NCBI GenBank assembly: GCA_036260805.1
Contig: DATALZ010000018.1
Location: 1-64,000, forward strand
Direction: 5' to 3'
Source of the DNA: Thermocaproicibacter sp036260805
GTDB taxonomy: Bacteria; Bacillota; Clostridia; Oscillospirales; Acutalibacteraceae
Length of the DNA: 64,000 nt
Positions 17,374 through 25,824 of the stretch are shown piece after piece (the stretch's first letter is position 1; the number at the start of each line of letters is the position of its first letter). A program made the position numbers and the translations under genes. The notes beneath the pieces were generated by a model. That model saw nothing but the letters and a program-made list of their open reading frames with translations. It ran no database searches and was not told where the DNA came from.

Positions 17374-18210
17374 TCAGCCTTTTGCAGCACCCTGCATACT
17401 GAATCCTTTGGACATATATTTCTGGGAAATTACATAAAGCAAAATGGACGGCGTCGCATACAGTACAGAATACGCTGCCAGCGGGCCGTAAGCAATCATG
17501 CCGTGGTTGCCAAAGAACTGGTACAGCATTACGGATGCCGGGTATTTTTCCGCTGTGCTGATTAAGATGTACGGAACAAAGAAATTGCCCCAGCTTCCGG
17601 AGAAGGTATAAATTGCAACCGTAAAGATGCCGGGAAGCATGATCGGAGCGATAATTTTGCGGATTGTGGTAAAGGTGCCCGCGCCATCCACCCAGGCGGC
17701 CTCTTCCATTTCAATCGGGATGGAATCCATGAAGTTTTTCATCATCCAGATGCCGTAAGGAAGCGCGGACGCTGTGAGGAACAGGATAACACCGAAAATA
17801 TTATCGTACAGTTTCACCGTAATGAACAGCTGGTAAACCGGAACCATCAGTGCCGTAATCGGCAGCGAAGTCATAAAAAGGATGGAATACAGGAACAGCT
17901 TCTTGTTTTTCATCTGGTACCGGGAAAGGGGATATGCACACAGTCCGGCCACCACAACAACGAACAGTGTCTGAATAATAGACATGCCGAGTCCAATGGC
18001 AAAAGAGCGAAGGTTGGTCTGGCTCTGCAGGACTTGTATATAGTTGCCCAGGGTAACATTTTTAGGCATTTCCAGAACTTCTGAGGCGTTGGCGTTCAGT
18101 GACGCTACAACAACCCAGAGCAGCGGAAGCAGGAAGCACAAACCAATCGCGGTAAGAATGATGTACGGCAGTGCGCTTCCGAGGATTCTTCTTCTCCATT
18201 TCATACTCAT
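17374..18210 (-). CDS. Sugar ABC transporter permease (MalG-like)
   Basis: A 278-residue inner-membrane permease with six hydrophobic segments. The cytoplasmic EAA loop is 'EEAAWVDGAGTFTTIRKIIA', which contacts the ATPase. The start at 18210 (MSMKWRRR) is chosen because AGGTG lies 6 nt upstream; a GTG 9 nt earlier overlaps that ribosome site. It forms a pair with the permease 15 nt upstream. No dedicated ATPase gene is present, as usual for CUT1 systems that share an MsiK-type ATPase encoded elsewhere. Confidence 0.9.
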   Translation of the reverse strand: MSMKWRRRILGSALPYIILTAIGLCFLLPLLWVVVASLNANASEVLEMPKNVTLGNYIQVLQSQTNLRSFAIGLGMSIIQTLFVVVVAGLCAYPLSRYQMKNKKLFLYSILFMTSLPITALMVPVYQLFITVKLYDNIFGVILFLTASALPYGIWMMKNFMDSIPIEMEEAAWVDGAGTFTTIRKIIAPIMLPGIFTVAIYTFSGSWGNFFVPYILISTAEKYPASVMLYQFFGNHGMIAYGPLAAYSVLYATPSILLYVISQKYMSKGFSMQGAAKG

Positions 18211-18225
18211 TGAAATCACCTGCTT

Positions 18226-19113
18226 TTAAACTTTTACTTTGGAAGCTTTAACATAGAAGACGCTGAGCACAATGCCGATTACGAGGATAATCATTGAAAT
18301 AGCCGTACCGTAACCGATCTGGAAACTGCCGAACGCTTCCTTATACATCAGCAGAGGCAGTGTCGTAGTCGAGTTGCCCGGGCCGCCGCCGGTCATCATA
18401 TAGATGAGGCCGAAAACGCCCAGTGTGGAAAGTGTGTTCAGCATCATGTTTGTCACTATGGAGCCTTTGATATTCGGCAGAATGATGCGGAAAAGAATTC
18501 TCATGTTGGAAGCGCCGTCAACAACCGCCGCTTCTTCAATATCTTTCGGCACATCGTCAAGTGCAGCCTGGTAAACGAGCATGGAAAACGCAGTTCCGTG
18601 CCATGCGTTTGCAATAATAATGCTGAGCATTGGGAACTGGTAGAGCCATGATACGGGGGTCCCGCCGAAAAGCTTGATAACCGCATTCAATGTACCGGTA
18701 TCGCTGAGGAAATTCGCCATGCAGAGCGCGCAGACAACTTCAGGCATAACCCAGCCGGAAAGCACGATACTGCCTACGATGCGGCGAAAAATCGAATTTT
18801 TGTTCTTCATCATTGTAGCGATCAGAAATCCGAAAAACTGCTGGCCGATCAGAGAAGAAAAGACCAAAAAAATCAGCGTGTTCCATACGCTCGAAAGGAC
18901 CTCCGGGTCCTGAAACATCAGCTGGTAATTCTGCAGGCCAACGAACTGAAAGGCACTGGACTCGGCGCCTGTCAGGGTCAGATTTGAGAACGAAAAGATA
19001 ATGGTAAGAAGGATTGGGAAAATGAAGAACAAAAGAAGAAGAAGCGTAGCCGGCAGCATGAACATGTATTTTGAAAATGCGGATTTCTTGCCGACGATTG
19101 ATTCGGCTTCCAT
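18226..19113 (-). CDS. Sugar ABC transporter permease (MalF-like)
   Basis: A 295-residue permease with six hydrophobic segments and an EAA loop 'EEAAVVDGASNMRILFRIIL'. Preceded by AGGGGGT. It belongs with the solute-binding protein upstream and the second permease downstream in the mannoside importer. CUT1 family assignment is from the paired gene order and the EAA motifs. Confidence 0.9.
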   Translation of the reverse strand: MEAESIVGKKSAFSKYMFMLPATLLLLLFFIFPILLTIIFSFSNLTLTGAESSAFQFVGLQNYQLMFQDPEVLSSVWNTLIFLVFSSLIGQQFFGFLIATMMKNKNSIFRRIVGSIVLSGWVMPEVVCALCMANFLSDTGTLNAVIKLFGGTPVSWLYQFPMLSIIIANAWHGTAFSMLVYQAALDDVPKDIEEAAVVDGASNMRILFRIILPNIKGSIVTNMMLNTLSTLGVFGLIYMMTGGGPGNSTTTLPLLMYKEAFGSFQIGYGTAISMIILVIGIVLSVFYVKASKVKV

Positions 19114-19233
19114 TTTTTAACCCCCTGTCGGATATTATTTAAAGCGATTATATCGCGGTTTTTCGAACTTAATTGATATATAAAAGGACAATTCACCAAT
19201 TTTTCACAAACAATTAAACACCGTTATTAAAAC

Positions 19234-19292
19234 TTGGGAAAGGATATGCGAGAGAACAGCCTATCGCAGCCTTCGCATATCCTGTTTCCCAA
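19234..19292 (-). terminator. Long hairpin after the solute-binding protein gene
   Basis: TTGGGAAAGGATATGCGA pairs with TCGCATATCCTGTTTCCCAA, then TTTTAATAA on the minus strand. Placed between the binding protein and its permeases, it probably makes the binding-protein mRNA more abundant by partial termination or 3'-end protection. Confidence 0.75.
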
Positions 19293-19300
19293 ATTACATA

Positions 19301-20692
19301 TTATTTGCTTTCTACTTTATCGCTGCCGACAATACGGGTTACGTTCTGCCCATACTTTGTAATTGCGTCGTCAACTTTTGTGCCTGTAACAACTGATTCA
19401 ACCATAGACTGAATTTCAGTTGTTACGGAGGAGTACTTGTCAACAGACGGTCTGAATGTAGCGTTTTTCAGCATTTCGGTAGCCTGTTTGTTGAAGGGGA
19501 TTGCCAGGAAGCTGGCATCTGCAGCAACATCTTTACGGGTTGTAAGGAAGCCGGATGCCTTGTCGATTGCGAGCATGTTGTCTTTGTTCATAGCGAACTT
19601 GAGGACATCAAATGCAGCGTCTTTGTTCTTGCTCTGGGATGGAATCGCGAGTGACCAGCCGCCAGCCATTGTAATGGTTCCGGGAGCCTGTCCCTTGTTT
19701 GTAGGCATGGATGCGAAACCGACCTTATCAGTGTAGCCATCCCATTCAGCAGCGCCGCCCTTAATCCAGTTACCGGTTGTCCAGTAGCCGTCCAGGCCAA
19801 TTGCAACTTTGTTCTTCGGCATGTACTGACGTGCAAAGGTATTGCCCGCTTCGCCGTTGAGCACCAGAGAGAGGGACGGGCCGTAGCCGTTCTTGTAAAT
19901 GGAATTGATAAAGTTCAGAGCATCAGACATTTCGCCGCTCTTTACAACCCACTTTTTGCTGGATGCGTCATAAAGTGTTCCGCTTGCACCGTAAAGCAGC
20001 ATTTCGTAAGTCTGCATGCTTGTTGCTTCGCCGGTTGCTTTGCCGGAATTCATCCAGAACGGTACTACATCCGGGCATTTTTCCTTGATTGTTTTGCAAG
20101 CTGAAAGGATATCGTCCCAGGATTTCGGCTGCCAGTTGGTCGGCAGGCCAGCTTTCTGGAAGACAGCCTTGTTGTACCAGAGGCCTCTGGAATCTGTGCT
20201 GTAAGGAACTGCGTAGAATTTACCGTCTGCAGCAGTTACACCCTTTTTCAGAGCATCATCAAACTGGCTTGACCAGTCCGACCAGCCGTTGAGACGGTCT
20301 GTCAGGTTTTCGAGGTAACCTGCGCCTGCATCGGAGTTCAGCATAAAGGTATCTTCTGTAAGAAGATCCGGGCAGTTGACGCCTGACTTCAGTGCAAGGT
20401 CAATTTTCGTGAAATAGTCGCCTTCAGAAGCGGTAATCGGTGCTGCTACAACTTTGACTTTAGCATTGTTGTATTTTGTGTTTACGTCTTCAATCCACTT
20501 CTTGTAGGTACTGGAACCATCATCACGATAAGTAAACTTCAGGGTAACCTGGCTTGCTGCGGCGCCGGTGCCGGAAGCTGCCGTGCTTGCTGAGCCGGAG
20601 CTGCTGGAGCTGCATCCTGCAAAGGAGCTTGCAACAAGTGCTGCGGATAGAGTAATTAAAGAAATGCGTTTGAATAATGAACTTTTCTTCAT
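19301..20692 (-). CDS. Sugar ABC transporter solute-binding lipoprotein
   Basis: A 463-residue extracellular binding protein with a lipoprotein signal: MKKSSLFKRISLITLSAALV, then lipobox 'SSFAGC'. A Ser/Ala-rich linker precedes the mature family-1 binding fold, with 'LKSGVNCPDLLTEDTF' and 'YDASSKKWVVKSGEMSDALN' typical of the MalE class. The start at 20692 follows AGGAGG; a longer upstream frame is rejected. It is probably specific for mannose-containing oligosaccharides, judging by the GH125 and GH38 genes on either side (inference). Confidence 0.9.
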   Translation of the reverse strand: MKKSSLFKRISLITLSAALVASSFAGCSSSSSGSASTAASGTGAAASQVTLKFTYRDDGSSTYKKWIEDVNTKYNNAKVKVVAAPITASEGDYFTKIDLALKSGVNCPDLLTEDTFMLNSDAGAGYLENLTDRLNGWSDWSSQFDDALKKGVTAADGKFYAVPYSTDSRGLWYNKAVFQKAGLPTNWQPKSWDDILSACKTIKEKCPDVVPFWMNSGKATGEATSMQTYEMLLYGASGTLYDASSKKWVVKSGEMSDALNFINSIYKNGYGPSLSLVLNGEAGNTFARQYMPKNKVAIGLDGYWTTGNWIKGGAAEWDGYTDKVGFASMPTNKGQAPGTITMAGGWSLAIPSQSKNKDAAFDVLKFAMNKDNMLAIDKASGFLTTRKDVAADASFLAIPFNKQATEMLKNATFRPSVDKYSSVTTEIQSMVESVVTGTKVDDAITKYGQNVTRIVGSDKVESK

Positions 20693-20755
20693 ACTTTTCC
20701 TCCTGTTTGATTTCAATAAAATATATATAGCCTCATTCATCTATAAAAATGAGGA

Positions 20756-22039
20756 TTATATAGCATAATTACCGGTTGATACTTTTATCATCAGTTCTGC
20801 GAAAAGCGAATCCGCCCATGCGAACCAGCTTCTGGTATAATCGTGCGGGTCGTCGGGATTAAAGCTCTCGTGCATGCACTGCTTGCCGTCATCCGTCCTT
20901 AAAAGCATCTGAGTGAGCTCTTCCACTTCTTTCGGATCGGTTGAGGTAATTGCCTGCATGATGATACCGATCGGCCAAATATTCCGGAGCGGAGTATGCG
21001 GGCTGCCAAGTCCTTTTGCGTACTTTCCTTCGTAGTAGAAAGGGTTGCTTTTGCTTAAAACAAAACGTCGTGTATTCTGGTAAATCTCATTTTCAATATT
21101 TGTGTACCCAAGGTATGGGATGGAGAGAAGGTTCGGAACGTTTGCGTCGTCCATCAGGATGGAGTTTCCCATGCCGTCGGTTTCAAATACATATATTTTG
21201 CCAAATTCTTCGTGGTCCACTATACCGAATTTCTGAATTCCTTCGTCAATTTGGGCTTTAAGCTCCGCTGCATCACCGGCAAGAGTTTCATCCCCGTAAA
21301 TACCCCGCGCGATTTCTTCGATATATCCAAGCACTACGACGGCAAACATATTGGAAGGAACGTTGTAACCGTAATAACACCTGTCGTCACTCGGACGGAA
21401 ACCGGACCATGTCATTCCGGTGTAAGAAACTGGTGTTCCTCTGCCTTCGTTTACCAGAGTGTCGGTCTCGGGGCAATTTTTGCGCTCAAACCTGTATGTA
21501 GATTTGTCCCCGTGGTACTGCTCGGTGCGCCACAAATTCAGAATTGTCAGCAGAACCTGTTTGAACGACCCGTTAAAGATTTTTTCGTTTCCGCTGATCT
21601 TCCAATATTTGTAGGCCAGCAGAATTGGGTAGCAAAGCGAATCAATTTCATATTTGCGTTCCCACACCCATGGGTTCTGATCTGTGATGTCATCCTTCAT
21701 GCCATGGTTGTTGGGTTCCTTGTTAAAAGCGTTGGCATAGGGATCAATGCCAATATACTTGACCTGCCGTTTGATTAAGCCTTCTACAACCCTGTCAATC
21801 TGCATATCTTTCGTGACAAGCGGCAGATAATGTTTTACCTGTGCAGAAGAATCTCTGAGCCACATTGCCGCTATGTCGCCGGTAACCACGAACGTGGTTC
21901 CATCATCTAAGAGATGTGTAGTGGTGGCAAGGGTGCTGAGATAACAATTCTTAAATATTACCTGGAACTCTTCCTTTAGTCCACTGGCAATTTCTTCAGC
22001 GGTTTGTGTTACGATTTCCGGTAGATCCAATCCATTCAA
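20756..22039 (-). CDS. Exo-alpha-1,6-mannosidase, glycoside hydrolase family 125
   Basis: A 427-residue cytoplasmic enzyme of GH125 (formerly DUF1237). Recognisable are 'VVTGDIAAMWLRDSSAQVKH' (residues 51-70), 'YWKISGNEKIF', 'GMTWSGFRPSDDRCYYGYNV' and 'DDANVPNLLSIPYLGY'. GH125 enzymes hydrolyse non-reducing alpha-1,6-mannose without metal. It is the first gene of the mannoside operon, behind a consensus promoter (22101-22129), and complements GH38 in dismantling high-mannose glycans. Confidence 0.92.
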   Translation of the reverse strand: MNGLDLPEIVTQTAEEIASGLKEEFQVIFKNCYLSTLATTTHLLDDGTTFVVTGDIAAMWLRDSSAQVKHYLPLVTKDMQIDRVVEGLIKRQVKYIGIDPYANAFNKEPNNHGMKDDITDQNPWVWERKYEIDSLCYPILLAYKYWKISGNEKIFNGSFKQVLLTILNLWRTEQYHGDKSTYRFERKNCPETDTLVNEGRGTPVSYTGMTWSGFRPSDDRCYYGYNVPSNMFAVVVLGYIEEIARGIYGDETLAGDAAELKAQIDEGIQKFGIVDHEEFGKIYVFETDGMGNSILMDDANVPNLLSIPYLGYTNIENEIYQNTRRFVLSKSNPFYYEGKYAKGLGSPHTPLRNIWPIGIIMQAITSTDPKEVEELTQMLLRTDDGKQCMHESFNPDDPHDYTRSWFAWADSLFAELMIKVSTGNYAI

Positions 22040-22100
22040 ATCCCTTCGGTGTTGTTAATTTCAATCACTTATCTTATCTTTTTCTCTTGAATTTGACTAT

Positions 22101-22129
22101 ATTATACATATTGCAGCTCCATATGTCAA
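22101..22129 (-). promoter_or_regulatory. Sigma-A promoter of the mannoside operon
   Basis: On the minus strand TTGACA (22124-22129), a 17-bp spacer and TATAAT (22101-22106). The region just upstream (about 22165-22205) is AT-rich with repeated TATTAATATA, also seen near the start of the GntR-type gene, a possible regulator site. Confidence 0.75.
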
Positions 22130-22283
22130 CATATTTATTATATTAATTATTGAAAATTGTGGTGTAAGCATGTTATTAATATATCAAATGCTGTATTAAT
22201 ATACTTTTACATTTCAAGTACATAATAAAAGTTCTTCCATAAAACAGGCAAGTGTACGCCTTCGGCAACAACTGGGAAAGGTG

Positions 22284-22319
22284 CAAAAAAACCCGAACTG
22301 CTAAAAGCAGCCGGGTTTC
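22284..22319 (-). terminator. Intrinsic terminator after the GntR-type regulator
   Basis: On the minus strand AAACCCGGCTGC pairs with GCAGTTCGGGTTT and is followed by a T run. Confidence 0.82.
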
Positions 22320-22337
22320 CGATGTTTATTTTTACTC

Positions 22338-23459
22338 TCAGGACTTCAGAGATTTTACCGACTTGCCGATAATAAGGACTCCATCAAGAAATATTTTTTC
22401 TACCTTATCTCCCCCTGCAAGCTGCTCCAGCACAAGCTTTACGGCAGTACTCCCAATCTGATTTTCTTTTTGACGGATATGGGTAAAGAAATAGTCGCCC
22501 ACATTATTGAACGGACCGTCAAAGCAGAGAATGGAAATATCGTCCGGAACAGATTTATTCAGGGACTTAACAGTCTGGAGCGCAAGCTCCGCGAGATTGT
22601 ATTCGGTGACGAACAGGCAGGTGATTTCCGGATGCTTGAGAATCATCTCTTTGATTTTTTCGCAGTCGGACTCAACATTGTCATTCGTGCTCATTTCCGG
22701 CAATGTACTGACAAGATGCGTCAGCCAGATTGATTCATTGACTTTAACTCCGTGCTCCGCATGGCTTAAAATGAAGCCTTCGATTCTATCCTCAAGGGTG
22801 GTCGTATCATTCGGAGGAGACGACAGGAAGCTGATGCTGCGGTGTCCCTGTTTTAAAAGGTAGTCGGTCGCCATTTTTGCAGCTCCCTTGTTGTCGGTGC
22901 CTACAAAAGCAGTTGGAATTCCTTTCAGGTCGCAGTCCATCAGAACAATCGGAAATCCGTCCAGAATAAGTTTCAGAATTTTGGGATTATAGTTTTCACC
23001 ATGTACCGGCATTACAATGATGCCGTCTATTCCCATATCAATCAGAGAATCAATTACTTCGTTTTCAAGATTTTGATCGCCGTATGTTCTTTTGGGAACG
23101 ATAAAGCAGCCGTTTTTGGATGCTTCCTCTTCAATACCGGACAAAAGGCTCGTACCGTAGCTTTCAGAAAAATCTGAAAGGATTACGCCAATCAGAGTAG
23201 TTCCAGATCTTGGGATTGCTTCTTTTGAATCCTCACTCGAAAGTTTTAGAACGAAGGAACCTTTTCCCGGCATACGCTTAATAAATCCGTCTTTTGCCAG
23301 CATTTCAAGTGCTTTTTTGCTTGTTATATTGCTTACGCTGAACTGTTCTGCCAGCTCTTTTTCTGTAGGCAGCTTTTCCCCTTCAGAATACTCCCCGCTT
23401 AAAATTTTGTCGTGTAGGGAATTGTACAATATTTGATACAGTGGCTGATTATCACTCAT
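22338..23459 (-). CDS. GntR/LacI-hybrid transcriptional regulator of the mannoside operon
   Basis: A 373-residue repressor-type protein. Residues 1-75 are a GntR winged helix ('LHDKILSGEYSEGEKLPTEK', 'FSVSNITSKKALEMLAKDGF'). From about residue 90 it carries a LacI/periplasmic-binding-like effector domain ('IGVILSDFSESYGTSLLSGI', 'GIIVMPVHG', 'HRSISFLSSPP'), the AraR-like architecture used to sense sugars. The start at 23459 (MSDNQPLY) has GGGAG 8 nt upstream; an ATG 27 nt earlier has none. It lies just upstream of, and in the same orientation as, the GH125-ABC-GH38 operon, so it probably controls that operon; the inducer is unknown. Confidence 0.87.
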   Translation of the reverse strand: MSDNQPLYQILYNSLHDKILSGEYSEGEKLPTEKELAEQFSVSNITSKKALEMLAKDGFIKRMPGKGSFVLKLSSEDSKEAIPRSGTTLIGVILSDFSESYGTSLLSGIEEEASKNGCFIVPKRTYGDQNLENEVIDSLIDMGIDGIIVMPVHGENYNPKILKLILDGFPIVLMDCDLKGIPTAFVGTDNKGAAKMATDYLLKQGHRSISFLSSPPNDTTTLEDRIEGFILSHAEHGVKVNESIWLTHLVSTLPEMSTNDNVESDCEKIKEMILKHPEITCLFVTEYNLAELALQTVKSLNKSVPDDISILCFDGPFNNVGDYFFTHIRQKENQIGSTAVKLVLEQLAGGDKVEKIFLDGVLIIGKSVKSLKS

Positions 23460-23672
23460 ACGATTTATCTCCCGCAAAGCTTCCATTAATTATTATATTA
23501 AATATATCATTTGAGCCTTGTTGTGTCAATATGAACCGAAAAATAATAGCCCAAAATTCATGTATTAATTGTTGGTAAAAGTGGATACATCCCGATAGGA
23601 CTGTATCATTTTTCGACTTGATGCCCGATGTTAGCACAGAGAAGCATACCGATTTATTTTAAAATGGACTGG

Positions 23673-23700
23673 CAACAGATTATTTTCCTCAGCATATACT
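23673..23700 (+). promoter_or_regulatory. Possible sporulation promoter of sigK
   Basis: CATATACT (23693-23700) resembles the -10 of sigma-E and sigma-K promoters, and CAACAG lies 14 bp upstream, a weak -35 of the sigma-K kind. It lies 32 bp before the sigK start. The match is partial and made by eye. Confidence 0.35.
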
Positions 23701-23732
23701 GATGTTACTTGACGCCGAGGGGGTAGTTTGCC

Positions 23733-24158
23733 ATGTTGGGTGCTGCGATTGGTATTGCTCTTTCCGGGCTGATTTTTTTTGTACTGCATGTAACCGGTTC
23801 CGGTTCGTTTCCCCGGCCTTTAAGTGCTCAGGAAGAGCAGGAGTGCCTGGAAAAAATGCGGCAGGGAGACCGTTCTGCCAAGGCCAAACTGATTGAGCAC
23901 AACCTCAGGCTTGTCGCGCACATTATCAAAAAGTACTATTCCAGTTCCAGCGAACAGGATGACCTGATTTCCATTGGAACCATCGGGCTGATTAAGGCAG
24001 TGGATACTTTCGACGTAGGAAAGGGAATCCGTCTTTCAAGCTATGCCGCAAGATGTATAGAAAATGCTATTCTATCTCAGCGGATCGAAACAGCTTTGGA
24101 CAGGAGAACTGCATACCCGAAACCGAAAACTGGTACCTTACAGCATTTCCAGTTTTAA
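23733..24158 (+). CDS. sigK: Sporulation sigma factor SigK, 5' part, interrupted by the skin-like element
   Basis: Residues 1-111 are SigK, the last mother-cell sigma factor: a hydrophobic pro-sequence (MLGAAIGIALSGLIFFVLHV) and then 'LIEHNLRLVAHIIKKYY', 'DDLISIGTIGLIKAVDTFD' and 'SSYAARCIEN' of sigma region 2. The codon for Glu112 is split at 24066. Beyond it the frame reads 30 unrelated residues (AILSQRIETALDRRT...) and stops at 24158 inside a family-1 repeat. In the integrated state the product is therefore a 141-residue fragment lacking sigma regions 3-4. The start has GAGGGGG 9 nt upstream. Joined to 62225-62578 it gives a 228-residue pro-SigK. Confidence 0.92.
   Translation: MLGAAIGIALSGLIFFVLHVTGSGSFPRPLSAQEEQECLEKMRQGDRSAKAKLIEHNLRLVAHIIKKYYSSSSEQDDLISIGTIGLIKAVDTFDVGKGIRLSSYAARCIENAILSQRIETALDRRTAYPKPKTGTLQHFQF
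24057..24066 (+). other. Left recombination site of the skin-like element
   Basis: ATAGAAAATG here matches ATAGCAAATG at 62216-62225 in 9 of 10 positions, with AAATG the uninterrupted core. It falls at the SigK 'CIEN|E' codons, where the Bacillus subtilis skin element also recombines (5-bp AATGA core, from memory). Confidence 0.85.
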
Positions 24159-24203
24159 TTGTGGAACATATCTTATCTCGCGGTCTGAAATGGAATTGCT
24201 GTA
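24139..24203 (+). repeat. Family-1 repeat inside the left end of the element
   Basis: TACAGCATTTCCA (24139-24151) and TGGAATTGCTGTA (24191-24203) are the family-1 ends with a short 39-bp interior. The truncated sigK frame stops inside it. The other copies seen lie in the chromosome left of the element. Confidence 0.7.
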
Positions 24204-24231
24204 GGCGAATTGTAGAATACAAAGAGATTGA

Positions 24232-24269
24232 CGGTCAGAGAGTTTTGGCTCTCTGACCGCATTTTTTTA
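24232..24269 (+). terminator. Intrinsic terminator at the left end of the element
   Basis: CGGTCAGAGAG pairs with CTCTCTGACCG, followed by CATTTTTTT. It stops transcripts entering from interrupted sigK, shielding the immunity genes. After excision it would end the recombinase transcript in the circle. Confidence 0.85.
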
Positions 24270-24315
24270 GTGTAGCCTCTTTATTATTTTTCCTGCAAGT
24301 CTCCATAAATTTGAA

Positions 24316-24351
24316 AATCCTTATGGAATCCTCAAACTTGGGGTTTATAGT
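24316..24351 (+). promoter_or_regulatory. Candidate response-regulator operator and -10 of the immunity operon
   Basis: AATCCTTA (24316-24323) and AATCCTCA (24327-24334) form a direct repeat with an 11-bp period, the pattern bound by OmpR-family regulators, followed after 11 bp by TATAGT (24346-24351) and no good -35. Activation by the response regulator encoded at 27760 is inferred. Confidence 0.45.
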
Positions 24352-24382
24352 TTGCTGTGAAATTTAAAAAAGGAAGATGCGT

Positions 24383-25090
24383 ATGGCAGACTATATTTTA
24401 CAGACAAAAGACCTCTCCAAAACGTTCAGCCGTCAGCGAGCCGTAGACAATATTTTCATTTCCATTCAGTCAAATTCGGTGTACGGACTGCTCGGACCCA
24501 ATGGCGCCGGAAAGTCAACAACACTAAAAATGATAACCGGAATGATCCACAAAACTTCCGGTCAGATTCTTTTTGAAAACCATCCGTGGAGCCGAAAAGA
24601 CCTGAATGATATCGGAGCCTTAATTGAATCCCCTCCGCTGTATGAGAACCTAACTGCAAGAGAAAACCTGAAGGTGCGTACTCTCCTTTTGGGACTACCT
24701 GATTCACGAATTGATGAAGTACTTCAAAACGTCGATCTGACTAATACCGGAAAGAAATGTGCCGGACAGTTTTCAATGGGCATGAAACAGCGGCTTGGTA
24801 TCGCAATAGCTTTGCTGAACCATCCAAAGCTGTTAATTCTGGATGAACCCACTAACGGTCTTGACCCAATTGGAATTCAGGATTTACGGGGACTGATCCG
24901 CTCGTTCCCGGAACAGGGCATTACCGTGATACTCTCCAGCCATATTTTGTCCGAAGTGGAACTGATTGCGGACCATATTGGAATTATCAGTAATGGAATA
25001 CTGGGCTATCAGGCGCCAATCAAACCCGGTGAAGATCTTGAGTCGCTTTTTATGGACGTCGTAGCGAAAAGCAAGAAGGCGGGTGCCTGA
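24383..25090 (+). CDS. Lantibiotic-protection ABC transporter ATP-binding protein (LanF-like)
   Basis: A 235-residue cytoplasmic ATPase: Walker A 'GPNGAGKSTTLKMITG', signature 'GQFSMGMKQRLGIAIAL', Walker B 'LLILDEPTNGLDPIG' and switch His in 'SSHILSEVE'. It resembles LanF subunits that drive export of lantibiotics from the membrane, judged by its two short permease partners and the immunity proteins downstream. The start at 24383 is 6 nt after AAGGAAG; an ATG at 24377 abuts that site. First gene of the run LanF-E-G, two immunity proteins, regulator, kinase. Confidence 0.87.
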   Translation: MADYILQTKDLSKTFSRQRAVDNIFISIQSNSVYGLLGPNGAGKSTTLKMITGMIHKTSGQILFENHPWSRKDLNDIGALIESPPLYENLTARENLKVRTLLLGLPDSRIDEVLQNVDLTNTGKKCAGQFSMGMKQRLGIAIALLNHPKLLILDEPTNGLDPIGIQDLRGLIRSFPEQGITVILSSHILSEVELIADHIGIISNGILGYQAPIKPGEDLESLFMDVVAKSKKAGA

Positions 25091-25091
25091 A

Positions 25092-25823
25092 ATGTTGGAA
25101 TATATTAAAGCAGAAAATCTGAAATGTAAGAGGACCTTCGCAAAAAAGCTTGTGGTAATTGCTCCGGTCTGTATGCTTCTTCTGGCACTGATCTCAGGCA
25201 GGTATTTTGTTGAAAACGGTTACAACTGGTGGTACGTTTTGATTTTACCGGGCTTTATAACCCTGCTTACAGCTTTGGTTAACCAGATAGAAGAAAAAAA
25301 GCTGCGCTGCCGGGCTGTCTTTCCCCTTCCGATTTCCCTGAAAAAGACATGGGTCGCCAAAGTCTTGCTTATCAGTGCCTATGTGGCAGCGGCCAACATA
25401 ATTCATATGGCGGGGATTCTGCTGGGCAGAGCTACCTATAATACCGCTTCGAACATTGCGCCCTATCAGGTAGCTGCGGCATCCATGATTCTGATTGTCA
25501 TCTCCTTATGGCAGATTCCATTGTGCCTGTTTCTTTCTAAAAAATTCGGCTTACTTACAACAATTCTTCTCAATTTAGGCGGAGGAGTTGTGCTGGAAAT
25601 ATTGGCAGCGGACAAATCTTTCTGGTGGGCCTGTCCCTACGCCTGGGCTTCCCGTTTGATGTGTCCGGTACTGGGAGTCCTTCCCGCTGGTGTAATGGCA
25701 AAAGCTGGCGACACAATGCTGAATCCAGTCGTAATTCCTGTTGGAATCATATTGTCGCTTATTCTGTTCGCATTACTACTGCTTGCTACGTCTCTTTGGT
25801 TTCCAAAGCAGGAGGTAAAGTAA
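25092..25823 (+). CDS. Lantibiotic-immunity ABC permease, MutE/EpiE-like (LanE)
   Basis: A 243-residue membrane protein with six hydrophobic segments. Its opening 'EYIKAENLKCKRTFAKKLVV' and later 'QIEEKKLRCRAVFPLPISLK' are typical of LanE permeases. It begins 1 nt after the ATPase stop, so the two are translationally coupled. With LanF and LanG it would form the exporter that clears the producer's or a competitor's lantibiotic from the membrane. No lantibiotic precursor, dehydratase or cyclase gene is present in the element. Confidence 0.82.
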   Translation: MLEYIKAENLKCKRTFAKKLVVIAPVCMLLLALISGRYFVENGYNWWYVLILPGFITLLTALVNQIEEKKLRCRAVFPLPISLKKTWVAKVLLISAYVAAANIIHMAGILLGRATYNTASNIAPYQVAAASMILIVISLWQIPLCLFLSKKFGLLTTILLNLGGGVVLEILAADKSFWWACPYAWASRLMCPVLGVLPAGVMAKAGDTMLNPVVIPVGIILSLILFALLLLATSLWFPKQEVK

Positions 25824-25824
25824 A

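Noticed and set aside
23733..24158. Interpretation of split sigK as a dead pseudogene
   Set aside because: Both halves are intact, join in frame at a shared core, and a complete recombinase with its catalytic serine is present. Programmed excision explains the data better than decay.
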